A stretch of DNA of 64,000 nucleotides. Origin: PALSA-505 sp963699015. Lineage in GTDB: Bacteria > Actinomycetota > Actinomycetes > Streptosporangiales > Streptosporangiaceae. The translations under genes were made by a program, and so were the position numbers. The DNA lies in NCBI GenBank assembly GCA_963699015.1, contig CAVOSX010000002.1, forward strand, positions 930,001 through 994,000. The letters run 5' to 3'. The notes below the pieces were generated by a model. The model saw only the letters and a program-made list of their open reading frames with translations. It was not told where the DNA came from and did not search any database. How positions within the stretch are numbered: the stretch's first letter is position 1; the number at the start of each line of letters is the position of its first letter. Below are positions 18,323 to 26,579 of this stretch, one piece after another.

Positions 18323-18631
18323 GTGCGGGTTCTCCTTGATGTCGCGGCTGCGGCCCGCCGGCCGGGCGGGCTTGCGTCAGCCAACCCGGCCGCCGTGCAC
18401 ACCGGATGCTCATGACGTGATGGCGGGATGGAGAGGCGGCACGGGCCGTGGCCGGCCGCCGCCTGGGCCGTCCGGTCGCCCGCCCAGCGCCGACGGCGTC
18501 TTCACCCGGGCTCCACGGCCTGGCCACCCGAACTGCACCAGCGGCGGATTGCATCGGCCGCAGCACCAGCCGAGCCGGACCCGCCCAGCGCCGGCGGCGC
18601 CCGCCAGACCAGGAAGGAAGGCCACGCGATC
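18323..18631. other. 309-bp divergent intergenic region
   Basis: It separates the HtrA-type protease from the DksA-like gene. Open frames here are GC-rich shadows with no RBS or recognisable protein. It must contain both promoters, but I cannot place convincing -35/-10 boxes. AGGAAGGAAG at 18611 is the RBS of the gene to the right. Confidence 0.4.
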
Positions 18632-19078
18632 ATGGCGTCAACCGACCCCGGGCCGGGCTCGGCCACGAGCCTTCTAGCCGACCCGGCCTACGACCTGCCG
18701 CGGTGGCGCGACCGGCTGGAGCGGCTGTGGCGGCGGCAGGTCGAAGAGATCATCGAGCTGTCGCTGGCCTATCACGAGGCCGCATCGGATGGCGGCGCCA
18801 CAGGCCGCCAGGAGCGAGCCGGGGCACGTTCCCGCCGGCTCCAGCAGGCCCTGGCCCGCACCGCGTCCGCCCATCACGCGCTGGCCGAGATCGAGGCGGC
18901 GCTGGCCCGGATCGACGCGGCCAGCTACGGGATCTGCGAGCAGTGCGGAGACCGGTTGCGAGCGGACTGGCTGGAGGCCAGCCCGCAGCTGCGCTACTGC
19001 CCGCGATGCCGTCCGCCGCGGCCGGCCCGCTGGCATCCGCCGCGCGGCGCGCCGGGCCAGGACCATCACGATCTGTGA
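18632..19078 (+). CDS. TraR/DksA-type C4 zinc-finger protein
   Basis: A 148-aa protein with an N-terminal helical coiled coil (LERLWRRQVEEIIELSLAYHEA and AHHALAEIEAALARIDAASYG). It ends in a four-cysteine finger ICEQCGDRL..YCPRC. DksA proteins enter the RNA polymerase secondary channel and alter transcription with ppGpp. Actinobacterial members often lack the acidic tip residues, so the function is uncertain. The ATG follows AGGAAGGAAG. The C-terminus after the finger is Pro/Arg/His-rich. It lies upstream of a two-component system on the same strand. Confidence 0.85.
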   Translation: MASTDPGPGSATSLLADPAYDLPRWRDRLERLWRRQVEEIIELSLAYHEAASDGGATGRQERAGARSRRLQQALARTASAHHALAEIEAALARIDAASYGICEQCGDRLRADWLEASPQLRYCPRCRPPRPARWHPPRGAPGQDHHDL

Positions 19079-19163
19079 CGAGCGCCGACGGCGTGGGATT
19101 ATGCGTCGTGGGCTGCCCGAGGCGCGGACCGGCGTGCTGGCAGCCGGCGGGAGGTGAGTGGTG

Positions 19164-19862
19164 ATGGCGGCTACGGTGCTGCTGGTCGAGGACGAGCGCC
19201 AGCTCAGGGACCTGGTGCGCTCGTACCTGGAGCGGGCCGGCCTCATGGTGCTGTCGACAGGCTCGGGCGCTGAGGCGATCAGCATGTTCGGGTCGGCGGC
19301 ACCGGATCTGGTGGTCCTGGATCTCGGCCTGCCTGACGTGCCCGGCGAGGCGGTGGCCCGCGAGGTCCGGGCAGCCGGTGCGACGCCGATCTTGATGCTG
19401 ACCGCGAAGAGCGGCGAGGAGGACCGGATCGCCGGGCTCGAGCTGGGCGCGGACGACTACGTCACCAAACCGTTCAGCCCGCGGGAGCTAGTGCTGCGGG
19501 TCCAGGCCATCCTGCGGCGCGGCGGGCCGGCCGCCGCTGAGCAGGGCGTGAGCCGGTTCGGAGCGGGCACGCTCATCATCGACGAGCCGCGGCGCTCGGC
19601 CCAGGTCCGCGGGGCCGAGGTCGATCTGACCCCGACCGAATGGGGGATCCTGGTCGCGCTGGCCACGGTGCCGGGCCGGGTGTACTCGCGTTTCGAGCTG
19701 ATCAACCGGGTCCGCGGGTATGAGTTCGAGGGCTACGAGCGGACGATCGACTCGCACGTGAAGAACCTGCGGCGCAAGATCGAGGAGGATCCCGGTGATC
19801 CCGCGATCATCCAGACCGTGCTCGGCGGGGGCTACCGGCTCGGCCTGACCCGGGATGGCTAG
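19164..19862 (+). CDS. OmpR-family response regulator
   Basis: Two-domain regulator, about 232 aa. Receiver: acidic pair VEDE, phospho-acceptor Asp in LVVLDLGLPDVPG, Thr in LMLTAKS, Lys in DYVTKPFSPRE. Winged-helix output: VDLTPTEWGILVALATVPGRVYSR and YERTIDSHVKNLRRKIEEDPGDP. The ATG is chosen as it lies about 10 bases after GGGAGG; two in-frame GTGs lie 3 and 6 bases upstream. Its stop overlaps the kinase start (ATGGCTAG), so the pair is translationally coupled. Confidence 0.92.
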   Translation: MAATVLLVEDERQLRDLVRSYLERAGLMVLSTGSGAEAISMFGSAAPDLVVLDLGLPDVPGEAVAREVRAAGATPILMLTAKSGEEDRIAGLELGADDYVTKPFSPRELVLRVQAILRRGGPAAAEQGVSRFGAGTLIIDEPRRSAQVRGAEVDLTPTEWGILVALATVPGRVYSRFELINRVRGYEFEGYERTIDSHVKNLRRKIEEDPGDPAIIQTVLGGGYRLGLTRDG

Positions 19863-21199
19863 GCCTGCCGGCGCCGGGCCCATCGGACTTCGGCTCGCCC
19901 TGGCCTTCGTGGGCGTCGCGCTGGCGGCCGTGGCCGTGCTCGCCGGGCTGACCGCGGCCTACGTGGCGGCGGACGTCTCCCACCTCGTTGACCGCCAGCA
20001 GCACGACCTGACCCAGGCCGTCGCGGTGGCCGCCGGCGCCGCGTGGAACCGCTCGGATAGCTGGTCGGGCGCGAACCTGTCGCCGGTCCTGGATTCTGGC
20101 GGCCCGGGTAGGCGCGGACGTGCAGGTGCAGGATGCCGGCGGGAGCGTCGTCAGGGTCTCGCCCGGGTTCGCCGGGCTGCCCACGACGCACGAGCGCCGG
20201 GAGGCTGTCATCGTCGGGGAACGGCAGCCCGGGCAGGTCATCGTGCGATTCAGCAACAGCGGCCTCGGCGGTGCCGATGAATCCCTCCGGTCGGATCTGT
20301 GGCGGGCGATCGCCGGCGCGGCCGGGCTGGCGGCGTTGCTGGCCCTGCTGGTGTCGCTGGCGGTGTCGCGCCGGATCACCTCGCCGGTGGCGCGGCTGAT
20401 CCGGGTGGCCAGGGCGATGGGCGGAGGTGACCGGTCCGCGCGCGCCGGGGACGTGCGGGGGCCCGCGGAGCTGCAGGACCTGGCGGATGCCTTCGACCAG
20501 ATGGCCGAGTCGCTGGCCCGCCAGGAGAAGGTGCGGCGCAATCTGGTCGCGGATGTCGCGCACGAGCTGCGCACGCCGGTAGCCGTGCTGCAGGCCGGGC
20601 ACGAGGCCCTGCTGGACGGGGTGACCGAGCCGACCCCCGGGCAGCTCGGGTCGCTGCGCGACGAGGTCCTCCGGCTGGCCCACATGGTCGATGACCTGCA
20701 GCGGCTGGCCGCCGCTGAGGCGGCCGCGCTGCAGCTCAAACGCGTTCCCTGTGACCTGGCCGAGATAGCGGAGACCGCCGCGAGCAGGCTGGATGCCGCC
20801 TTCGACGCGGCCGACGTCATTCTCAAGCGGCGGCTGTCCAGCGTGCAGGTCATGGGCGATCCGGCGCGGCTGCAGGAGGTCGTCGCCAACCTGCTGACCA
20901 ACGCGCTGAAGTTCACCCCGGCCGGCGGCAGCGTGCTGCTGGAGGCCGGCCCGGAAGGTCAGCAGGCGGTGCTGCGGGTGCGCGACACCGGGCCTGGCAT
21001 CGCGCCTGACGAGCTGCCGCATATCTTCGACCGGTTCTTCCGTGGCCGGGGCGCCGCCGCAGTCGCCGGCAGCGGCATCGGGCTGACCGTGGTCGCCGAG
21101 CTGGTCCGCGCGCACCAGGGACGGCTGGACGTGGCCAGCACGCCAGGGGAGGGCGCCCAGTTCACCGTCACCCTGCCCGCGGCCCTGCCCGCTGGCTGA
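19855..21199 (+). CDS. Sensor histidine kinase, one frameshift
   Basis: Membrane kinase of about 447 aa once the frame is restored. TM1 is LRLALAFVGVALAAVAVLAGLTAAYVAA, followed by a short extracytoplasmic loop, TM2 AIAGAAGLAALLALLVSLAVS and HAMP. The H-box is NLVADVAHELRTPVAVLQAG, the N-box LQEVVANLLTNALKF, with G1 DTGPGIAPDELPHIFDRFF and G2 GSGIGLTVV. The reading moves from frame 1 to frame 2 near 20096, where GATTCTGGCG has one extra T (VLD, then LAARVGADVQVQDAGG). The break is in the sensor loop and is probably an assembly error. Partner of the adjacent regulator. Confidence 0.88.
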
Positions 21200-21247
21200 C
21201 GGTCCGCTCCGGCCGCTGCCGAGCCGCCCGAGTTACCCCGGCCCGCG

Positions 21248-21263
21248 GGGCCTGGCCAGGCCC
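21248..21263. terminator. Hairpin downstream of the histidine kinase
   Basis: GGGCCTGGCCAGGCCC, a perfect 16-bp palindrome inside a wider C/G-rich stem (CCCCGG ... CCGGGG). It lies 49 bases after the kinase stop and probably separates the two-component operon from the terC-dedA operon. Confidence 0.5.
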
Positions 21264-21390
21264 GGGGCAGGCCGGCTGGCGCTCACTTCCACGCGATCAC
21301 CACAGCGGCTCCACGCGCCGTGCGCCGCGGCGGGCTTTGCTGACTACAACGACGGGAAACTGGCCAGGCCCAGCCGAAGGAGGCGAGGGG

Positions 21391-21516
21391 TTGACGACCG
21401 CCGACCTGCTGGTGCTGGTTCCGTGGCTGATCTTCGGAATCGGCCTCGTCGCGATCGGCCTTCGCCTGCTGGGCCGGCGCCGCGCGGCCCTGCGGCGGCG
21501 CCGTGACAGCCGATGA
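21391..21516 (+). CDS. Small membrane protein (41 aa) leading the terC-dedA operon
   Basis: TTG start with GAAGGAGG 6 bases upstream. The product is one hydrophobic helix (LLVLVPWLIFGIGLVAIGL) followed by a strongly basic tail (LLGRRRAALRRRRDSR). The stop overlaps the terC ATG (ATGA), so translation is coupled. The topology suggests a single-pass protein with the tail in the cytoplasm. Small proteins of this kind often act as accessory subunits of the transporter they precede (inference). No family recognised. Confidence 0.7.
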   Translation: MTTADLLVLVPWLIFGIGLVAIGLRLLGRRRAALRRRRDSR

Positions 21517-22520
21517 TCACTGTGCCCGGCTGGGCCTGGGCCGCCACCGCGGCAACGATCGGCTGCCTGCTGGTCATCGACCTGCTGGCGACGCGCAGGC
21601 CGCCCGGGTTCTCGCGGTCGGCCGCGCTGACCGTCGCCTGGATCGCCGCCGGGGCCGGGTTCGGGATCGTCATCGTCGCCACGCTCGGCGCGGACTCGGG
21701 CCAGCAGTATTTCGCCGCGTACCTGACCGAACAGGCGCTGAGCGTGGACAACCTGTTCGTCTTCGCGCTGCTCTTTCAGGCCTTCGCGGTGCCCGCCGCC
21801 TGCCAGCGCCGCGTGCTGCTCGCCGGGGTGATCGGCGCGCTCGTGCTGCGGGGCGGGTTCATCGCCGCCGGGGCCGCGCTGCTTGACCAGCTGAGCTGGG
21901 CGTCCTACGCCTTCGGCGGGCTGCTGCTGGCCGCCGCGCTGCGGATGGCCCGCGGCGGCACCGGCAGCGCGCCGGCAGGCGGGCTTGTGCTGCGCGGCCT
22001 GCGCCGGGTCGTCCCGGTCAGCGACGATTACGACGGGATGCGCTTCGTCACCCGGCGGGAAGGGAAGCTGGCCGCCACCCCCCTGCTGGTCGTCCTGGTG
22101 GCCGTGGATATAACAGACCTCATCTTCGCGGTGGATTCCATCCCGGCCTCGTTCGGGATCACGACGAACGTGTTCATCGTCTTCACGGCCAACGCGTTCG
22201 CGGTCCTCGGGCTGCGCTCCCTGTACTTCGTGCTGGCCGGCGCGCTGCGCCGGTTCAGCTATCTGCGCCAGGGTATGACGGTGCTGCTCGGGTATATCGG
22301 GGGGAAAATGATTCTCGCACCGGTGCTGCACATCCCCACCGTGGTGAGCCTGGGCGTGATCGTGGTGATCATCGCGGGTGCGGCGGCGGCCAGCCTGTGG
22401 CGGAACTCGCGCCAGCCCCGGCGCACGACCCCGGGCGCCCGCCCGGACGGGCCGGGCGCTCACCCCGACGGGCCGGGCGCGCCGCCGGCGCGGGCCGGAG
22501 CGAGGCGATCGCCCGCATGA
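21513..22520 (+). CDS. TerC/Alx-family integral membrane protein
   Basis: A 335-aa protein with seven to nine membrane segments. Hallmark acidic motifs are ALSVDNLFVFALLF (early) and LVAVDITDLIFAVDSIPASFGIT (middle), with a later RFSYLRQGMTVLLGYIGGKM. TerC/Alx proteins export manganese or protect exported metalloproteins, and are linked to tellurite resistance. The C-terminal 45 residues are a Pro/Gly/Arg tail. It is coupled by ATGA overlaps to the small protein upstream and DedA downstream. I looked for a yybP-ykoY manganese riboswitch in the leader and did not see one. Confidence 0.9.
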   Translation: MITVPGWAWAATAATIGCLLVIDLLATRRPPGFSRSAALTVAWIAAGAGFGIVIVATLGADSGQQYFAAYLTEQALSVDNLFVFALLFQAFAVPAACQRRVLLAGVIGALVLRGGFIAAGAALLDQLSWASYAFGGLLLAAALRMARGGTGSAPAGGLVLRGLRRVVPVSDDYDGMRFVTRREGKLAATPLLVVLVAVDITDLIFAVDSIPASFGITTNVFIVFTANAFAVLGLRSLYFVLAGALRRFSYLRQGMTVLLGYIGGKMILAPVLHIPTVVSLGVIVVIIAGAAAASLWRNSRQPRRTTPGARPDGPGAHPDGPGAPPARAGARRSPA

Positions 22521-23161
22521 CCGGCCTGACGCAGCTCGCCATCTACTCACCGATTTCCTACCTGGTTGCCTTCGCCGTCCCAGCGCTGGATGCGATCCTG
22601 CCGTTCCTGCCCAGCGAGACGCTGCTGATCGCGCTGGGCGTGGCCACGGCCGGCAGCGCCGACCCCAGGATCGCGCTGCTCGTCGGGCTCGCGGCCCTCG
22701 GCGCGTTCGCCGGGGACAACCTGTGCTACCTGATCGGGCGGCGCTTCGGCCCGGTCGCCGAGCGGCGGATCTTCGCCGGGGAAAAGGGCCAGCGCAGGCG
22801 CGCCTGGGCGCAGAACGCCCTGGACCGGTACGGCGCCCGGCTGATCATCGTCTGCCGGTTCATTCCCGGCGGCCGCACCGCGGTGACCTTGACCTGCGGC
22901 ATCGTCGGCTACCGGCGGCGCACGTTCGTGCTCGCGACCGCGTGCGCCGGGGTCATCTGGGCCTCGTACGCGTTCCTCATCGGCCGCCTGGGCGGCCGGG
23001 CGTTCGAGGACAAGCCCTGGGCGGGTTTCCTGCTGGCCCTCGGCGTCGCCATCGCGATCAGCCTCCTGATCGAGCTGCTGCGCCGGCTCCGGCCGCTGCG
23101 CAGGTTCAGCCGGTCCCGCCAGGGCGGCACCGGGCAGACGAGTCCGCACGAGTCGCCGTGA
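22517..23161 (+). CDS. DedA-family membrane protein
   Basis: A 214-aa polytopic protein. It has the DedA/SNARE-associated core: FLPSETLLIALGVA (re-entrant helix with Glu), FAGDNLCYLIGRRFG and RFIPGGRTAVTLTCGIVGYRRRTF with the conserved Arg pair. DedA proteins act as undecaprenyl-phosphate or phospholipid flippases in envelope maintenance. The start overlaps the terC stop (ATGA), so the operon is small protein-terC-dedA. TerC and DedA co-occurrence suggests a shared role in membrane ion and lipid homeostasis. Confidence 0.9.
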   Translation: MTGLTQLAIYSPISYLVAFAVPALDAILPFLPSETLLIALGVATAGSADPRIALLVGLAALGAFAGDNLCYLIGRRFGPVAERRIFAGEKGQRRRAWAQNALDRYGARLIIVCRFIPGGRTAVTLTCGIVGYRRRTFVLATACAGVIWASYAFLIGRLGGRAFEDKPWAGFLLALGVAIAISLLIELLRRLRPLRRFSRSRQGGTGQTSPHESP

Positions 23162-23274
23162 TGAGCCGCCCGGTGAGCGAGCTTGCGGTCCGAGGTAGCC
23201 GCGGGGGACCAGGATCCGTAACCGGCCGGGGAAGCCACCAGTCCGTCGCCGCCGTGTGCCGCTACCCGGGCCGG

Positions 23275-23835
23275 TCAGCCAGAGGTCTCCGGCGACCGGA
23301 ACGGTGCGCCGTGACCCGGCACGATCAGCGCCGGCGACAGCGCCAGCAGCCGGGCCCGGGACCGCTCGAGCAGATCCTGGTCCTCGGCGAGGGGATCGAT
23401 CTGCGGGCCCTGCCGCGACCACCACAGGTGCGTGCAGGCGGCGAGGCCGTCGCCGGTGTCCGCGAGCGTGGTGATGTCCTGGGAGGTGTGGCCGGGGGTG
23501 GCCATCAGCCGCACCGAGGGCGACAGCGCGAACCCGTCCGCGGGCCGGTCGGTCCAGGTGTCGCCTGCGTAGATCGCCCAGAAGTCATGCACCCGAGCCC
23601 GTTCGAACAGCGCGGCGTTCAGCGTGTGGTCGGGATGGTGATGGCTGAGCACCACATCGGTGACCATGGCCGGGTCGACCCCGAGCCGGGCCAGCGGATC
23701 CAGGATCCGCCGCCGGTCGGCGACCATGCCCGGATCCACGACAATGACGGCGCCCTCGTCGCGGATCAGCACCACGGTGCTGGCCACCCGGTCGGCGGCG
23801 TACCCGGCGGACAGGACATCCAGGCGTGCGGTCAT
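23275..23835 (-). CDS. MBL-fold metallo-hydrolase
   Basis: A 186-aa metallo-beta-lactamase fold hydrolase. The zinc site is SHHHPDHTLNAALF (HxHxDH), with ATPGHTSQDITTL and the late VPGHGAPF supplying the further His residues. Short members of this type are often lactonases or thioesterases; the substrate is unknown. The ATG (MTARLDVL) has AGGATGG 5 bases upstream; another in-frame ATG lies 9 bases earlier. It converges with dedA. Confidence 0.85.
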   Translation of the reverse strand: MTARLDVLSAGYAADRVASTVVLIRDEGAVIVVDPGMVADRRRILDPLARLGVDPAMVTDVVLSHHHPDHTLNAALFERARVHDFWAIYAGDTWTDRPADGFALSPSVRLMATPGHTSQDITTLADTGDGLAACTHLWWSRQGPQIDPLAEDQDLLERSRARLLALSPALIVPGHGAPFRSPETSG

Positions 23836-23885
23836 GCCGGCCATCCTGCCACCGATCCTGGCGCGGCGGCCGGGTCCCGGCGGTG

Positions 23886-24284
23886 TCAGCCGACGGTGGA
23901 GTACTCCTGGCTCGCGGGGACGATGCGGACCCCGAGCGGCACGAGCGTGATCGGGATGATCTTGAAGCTGGCCAGTCCCAGCGGGATGCCGATGATCGTC
24001 AGGCACATCGCCACGCCGGCGACGAGATGCCCGAGCGCCAGCTCCCAGCCGAACAGGATGATCCAGATGATGTTGCCGATCAGGGAACCCGCTCCGGCGT
24101 CGTGCCGCGGCTCGATCGTCCGCCCGAACGGCCACAGCACGTAACCGGAGATGCGGAACGCCGCGATGCCGAACGGGATCGTGATGATCAGGATGAACGC
24201 CACCAGGCCGGCCAGGACGTACAAGATCGCCATCCACCAGCCGCACAGCACTACCCAGATGATGTTCAGGATCGTCCGCATCAC
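23886..24284 (-). CDS. YccF-domain inner-membrane protein
   Basis: A 132-aa protein of two YccF repeats (ILNIIWVVLCGWWMAILYVLAG and GNIIWIILFGWELALGHLVAG), each followed by a short IPFGIAAF/IPLGLASF segment. It is an integral membrane protein of unknown function found widely in bacteria. Two adjacent ATGs give an ambiguous start. It stands alone, 50 bases from the hydrolase on the same strand. Confidence 0.88.
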   Translation of the reverse strand: MMRTILNIIWVVLCGWWMAILYVLAGLVAFILIITIPFGIAAFRISGYVLWPFGRTIEPRHDAGAGSLIGNIIWIILFGWELALGHLVAGVAMCLTIIGIPLGLASFKIIPITLVPLGVRIVPASQEYSTVG

Positions 24285-24457
24285 GCCCCCACGGGCCCCG
24301 GCCCGTACTCATCGAGCGACGGCGCGCCGCCCGGCGGCGATCGGCGCCTGCCATCGCTACCTCAGCATACGGGGCGGGCGCCGGCCAAGTCCGTGCCGCA
24401 TCCGCACCGGCGTGCTCGCGCGGCAATCCCGGCGGACAGCGCCCGGCCGGGATGACG

Positions 24458-25384
24458 CTAACCGAGCTGCGGGATGACCTCGGCTGCCAGCCGCTCGGCA
24501 TGCTCGGCCAGCTCGAACAGCGGCGTGAACAGGATCAGTTCCGCGCCGGCGTCGGCGACCTGGTGCAAGGCGCGGACGCAGTCGGCCGGCGGCCCGACGA
24601 TCGCGGCGGCCTCGATGTCCGGCGACCGGCGCCCGTAGAGCCGCTCCAGCGCCCGGTTCATCCTGTCCCCGGCGCGTCCGGCGTCTGAGTCGACCGCGAC
24701 GTAGACGCGCTTGGCGATGCGGAACTCCCCGGCCGGCCGGCCCGTCCGGGCAAGCGCCTCGCGGACGATCTGAACCTGGGCGGCGAATGTGACGGTAGGC
24801 GTGGATCCGGCGCCGAAGAAGCCGTCGCCTAGCTGCGCGGCCCGCCGCAGCGCGGCCGGCCCGGATCCGCCGAACCAGATCGGCGGGCAGGGCTTCTGGG
24901 CCGGCTTAGGCTCCATCGCCACGTTCTTGAGCTGCCAGAACTCCCCGTCAAAGGTGACGCGAGACTCGGTCCACAGCGCCTTCATCAGCGCGAGGCCCTC
25001 GGTGAACCGCGCGATGTACCGGCCGGGATCCACGCCGAAGGCGGCGAACGGCCGGGCCGGGCCGCCGGTCCCCACTCCGATCTCGATCCGGCCGCGGCTG
25101 AGCTGGTCCAGAGTGCTCAGGCTCTTCGCCAGGTACACGGGGCTGTGCAAAGTCGATACGAATACCACGCATCCCAGCCGCAGCCGCTGGCTGCACGCGG
25201 CGGCGTAGGTCATGGTCTCTGCCGGCCCGAGCACGGGGGCCGCGCCCAGCACGTGTTCCTGCGTCCACGCACTGTCGAAGCCCAGTTCCTCGACCCGGGC
25301 GAGGTAAGCGCCGAAGGCCGCCGGGTCGAACTCACCGTCGCCGTACAGCTGGGGGATCGCGATCGCAAAGCGCATACGGCGCAT
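24458..25384 (-). CDS. LLM-class F420-dependent oxidoreductase
   Basis: A 308-aa luciferase-like TIM-barrel enzyme: FAIAIPQLYGDGEFDPAAFGAYL, LGFDSAWTQEHVLG, SRGRIEIGVGTGGPARPF and PKPAQKPCPPIWFGGSGPAALRRAAQLGDGFFG. The pattern matches F420-linked members rather than classical luciferases. The start could be either of two ATGs 9 bases apart. It is the last ancestral gene before the accessory island. Without the island it would follow the PPOX-class F420 gene on the same strand, suggesting a former F420 operon. Confidence 0.87.
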   Translation of the reverse strand: MRRMRFAIAIPQLYGDGEFDPAAFGAYLARVEELGFDSAWTQEHVLGAAPVLGPAETMTYAAACSQRLRLGCVVFVSTLHSPVYLAKSLSTLDQLSRGRIEIGVGTGGPARPFAAFGVDPGRYIARFTEGLALMKALWTESRVTFDGEFWQLKNVAMEPKPAQKPCPPIWFGGSGPAALRRAAQLGDGFFGAGSTPTVTFAAQVQIVREALARTGRPAGEFRIAKRVYVAVDSDAGRAGDRMNRALERLYGRRSPDIEAAAIVGPPADCVRALHQVADAGAELILFTPLFELAEHAERLAAEVIPQLG

Positions 25385-25395
25385 GCTAGCCGGGC

Positions 25396-25406
25396 CTAGT
25401 TGCTGT
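25396..25406. repeat. Candidate left attachment site
   Basis: CTAGTTGCTGT, identical to the copy at 37178-37188. On the minus strand it reads AAC AGC AAC TAG, matching the end of the PPOX gene (Ser-Asn-stop), as if the original gene end had been left on this side after integration. Confidence 0.55.
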
Positions 25407-25475
25407 TCTCCCGCCCCCTCCGGGCTGACCTGCGAGCACCCGGGCAGCAGCCCGCTGACCTCGAAAACCAGCTAT

Positions 25476-25505
25476 TTGCACTGGCCGGTAGTGACTGACT
25501 GTATT
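25476..25505 (+). promoter_or_regulatory. Possible promoter of the island's left operon
   Basis: TTGCAC and TGTATT separated by 18 bases, upstream of the hairpin and of four coupled genes on the plus strand. It lies inside a relatively AT-rich patch. Confidence 0.4.
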
Positions 25506-25567
25506 CGGCCCTGCGACGGCCCCTGACGGCCCCGCTCTCCCGGCTGGCTCGGGTGAGCCAGAAAAGC

Positions 25568-25603
25568 GGGCTGCCGCTGCGTTACGAGCGCACGCGGCAG
25601 CCC
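25568..25603. promoter_or_regulatory. Strong stem-loop in the leader of the island operon
   Basis: GGGCTGCCGC pairs perfectly with GCGGCAGCCC (10 bp), and an inner TGCG/CGCA stem closes a TTACGAG loop. It ends 37 bases before the first gene. AAAA precedes the stem, so on the minus strand it would be hairpin plus TTTT, a terminator-like layout. On the plus strand it would be a leader hairpin. Confidence 0.6.
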
Positions 25604-25640
25604 TTGCCATCCATCCCCCGCACGAGAGGACAGATGACCG

Positions 25641-25841
25641 ATGTCAGTTTCACAGATCAGGGCGCTCACCGAGCGGGTTGACGCGCTCGAGCAGCAGCAG
25701 GCCGCGCTGCAGGCCCGGCTGGACGCCTGGTGCGAGGGGTTCACCCGTGTGTTCGACGCGGCGGGCATGGCGGTCCCGCCGGTCCTGAGGTATGAGCAGC
25801 CGCGCCCGGACCTGAGCGTCATCCAGGGCGGTGCCCGGTGA
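25641..25841 (+). CDS. Small coiled-coil protein, island operon gene 1
   Basis: A 66-aa acidic/amphipathic protein. IRALTERVDALEQQQAALQARLDAW predicts a coiled coil for about residues 5-32, then FTRVFDAAGMAVPPVL. GAGAGGA lies 10 bases before the ATG. It resembles small helper proteins in actinomycete phages and integrative elements, with no named family. The stop overlaps the next start (GTGA). Confidence 0.6.
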   Translation: MSVSQIRALTERVDALEQQQAALQARLDAWCEGFTRVFDAAGMAVPPVLRYEQPRPDLSVIQGGAR

Positions 25842-26074
25842 GCAGCACCATCGCGCAGACCCGCACCGAGGCGCAGGCAGCCCGCGCACGCCGCTGCCCG
25901 CTGTGCTGGGCACTGCCCAGCACGCCATGCCAGCGCAAGCCACCCGGTGATCACCTGGCCCGCTACCTCGACGCCTATACCTCGGGCGAGCTGAGCCGCG
26001 CCTACATGGCGGCCGTACTCGGCGAGCTCGTCGTCATCGCTAACTGGCGGATCGTGCGGGACGGTGCGGCATGA
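25838..26074 (+). CDS. Small Cys-containing protein (phage-type zinc-binding), island operon gene 2
   Basis: A 78-aa protein with a CPLCWALPSTPCQRKPPGDHLARYLDAY core. The CxxC, a further Cys and a His suggest a metal-binding knuckle. Proteins with the ALPSTPCQ..PPGDHLARY pattern occur, from memory, in actinobacterial prophage and integrative-element clusters. GTG start inside the previous stop, so it is translationally coupled. Function unknown. Confidence 0.6.
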   Translation: MSSTIAQTRTEAQAARARRCPLCWALPSTPCQRKPPGDHLARYLDAYTSGELSRAYMAAVLGELVVIANWRIVRDGAA

Positions 26075-26283
26075 CGGGCCCGGAGCACTACCAGGCGGCC
26101 GAGGAGCTCATCGACCAGGCCGCCGCGGACTACGAGAGCCACTGCGAGGTGGACGCCCGGTTCGCGGTCAGCCGCGCTCAGGTGCACGCCACGCTGGCGC
26201 TGGCCGCTGCGACCGGGGTGAACTCGTCGGGCAAGGAGGAGGAGCGGCGCGAGTGGCAGTACGTCGCCGGGGTCGAGATATGA
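26071..26283 (+). CDS. Small hypothetical protein, island operon gene 3
   Basis: A 70-aa helical protein (HYQAAEELIDQAAADYESHCEVDARFAVSRAQVHATLALAAATG). It begins in an ATGA overlap with gene 2 and ends in an ATGA overlap with gene 4. The middle is similar in style to phage small proteins; no domain recognised. Tight coupling to the other three genes suggests equimolar production. Confidence 0.6.
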   Translation: MTGPEHYQAAEELIDQAAADYESHCEVDARFAVSRAQVHATLALAAATGVNSSGKEEERREWQYVAGVEI

Positions 26284-26579
26284 CCGAGCGGTGGCTGCCC
26301 GTCCCTGACTGGCCGTACGAGGTGTCTGACCTCGGCCGGGTGCGGTCGGTTGACCGCGAGCTCAGGGACGGGCGCACCGCTGGCGGCGTGCTGCTGACGC
26401 CGTGGCGGGACGGCAAGGGCTACCTGTGCGTGACGCTGCGGGACGGCTTCCGGGTCAGGCGGGTGCGGGTGCACCGGCTGGTCAAGCGCGTGCACACCGG
26501 GCCGCCGCGGGGCAGGCAGGTCAGGCACAGGGACGACGTCAACGTGTCACCCGTAAGAGGCTGCCGGGCGTCTAATTAG
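26280..26579 (+). CDS. NUMOD4-domain HNH endonuclease, C-terminus cut off
   Basis: Residues 1-70 are a clear NUMOD4 module: WLPVPDWPYEVSDLGRVRSVDREL, LLTPWRDGKGYLCVTLRDG and RVHRLVKRVHTGPP. An HNH core normally follows. Here only QVRHRDD remains before the sequence switches to VNVSPVRGCRASN and stops. The switch coincides with the left end of the roughly 1-kb direct repeat, so that module appears to have removed the catalytic part. It is probably inactive as a nuclease but could still bind DNA. Confidence 0.7.
   Translation: MTERWLPVPDWPYEVSDLGRVRSVDRELRDGRTAGGVLLTPWRDGKGYLCVTLRDGFRVRRVRVHRLVKRVHTGPPRGRQVRHRDDVNVSPVRGCRASN

Noticed and set aside
21200..21390. Possible manganese riboswitch (yybP-ykoY) ahead of terC
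   Set aside because: The conserved loop sequences are not present; only a GC-rich terminator-like palindrome is visible.
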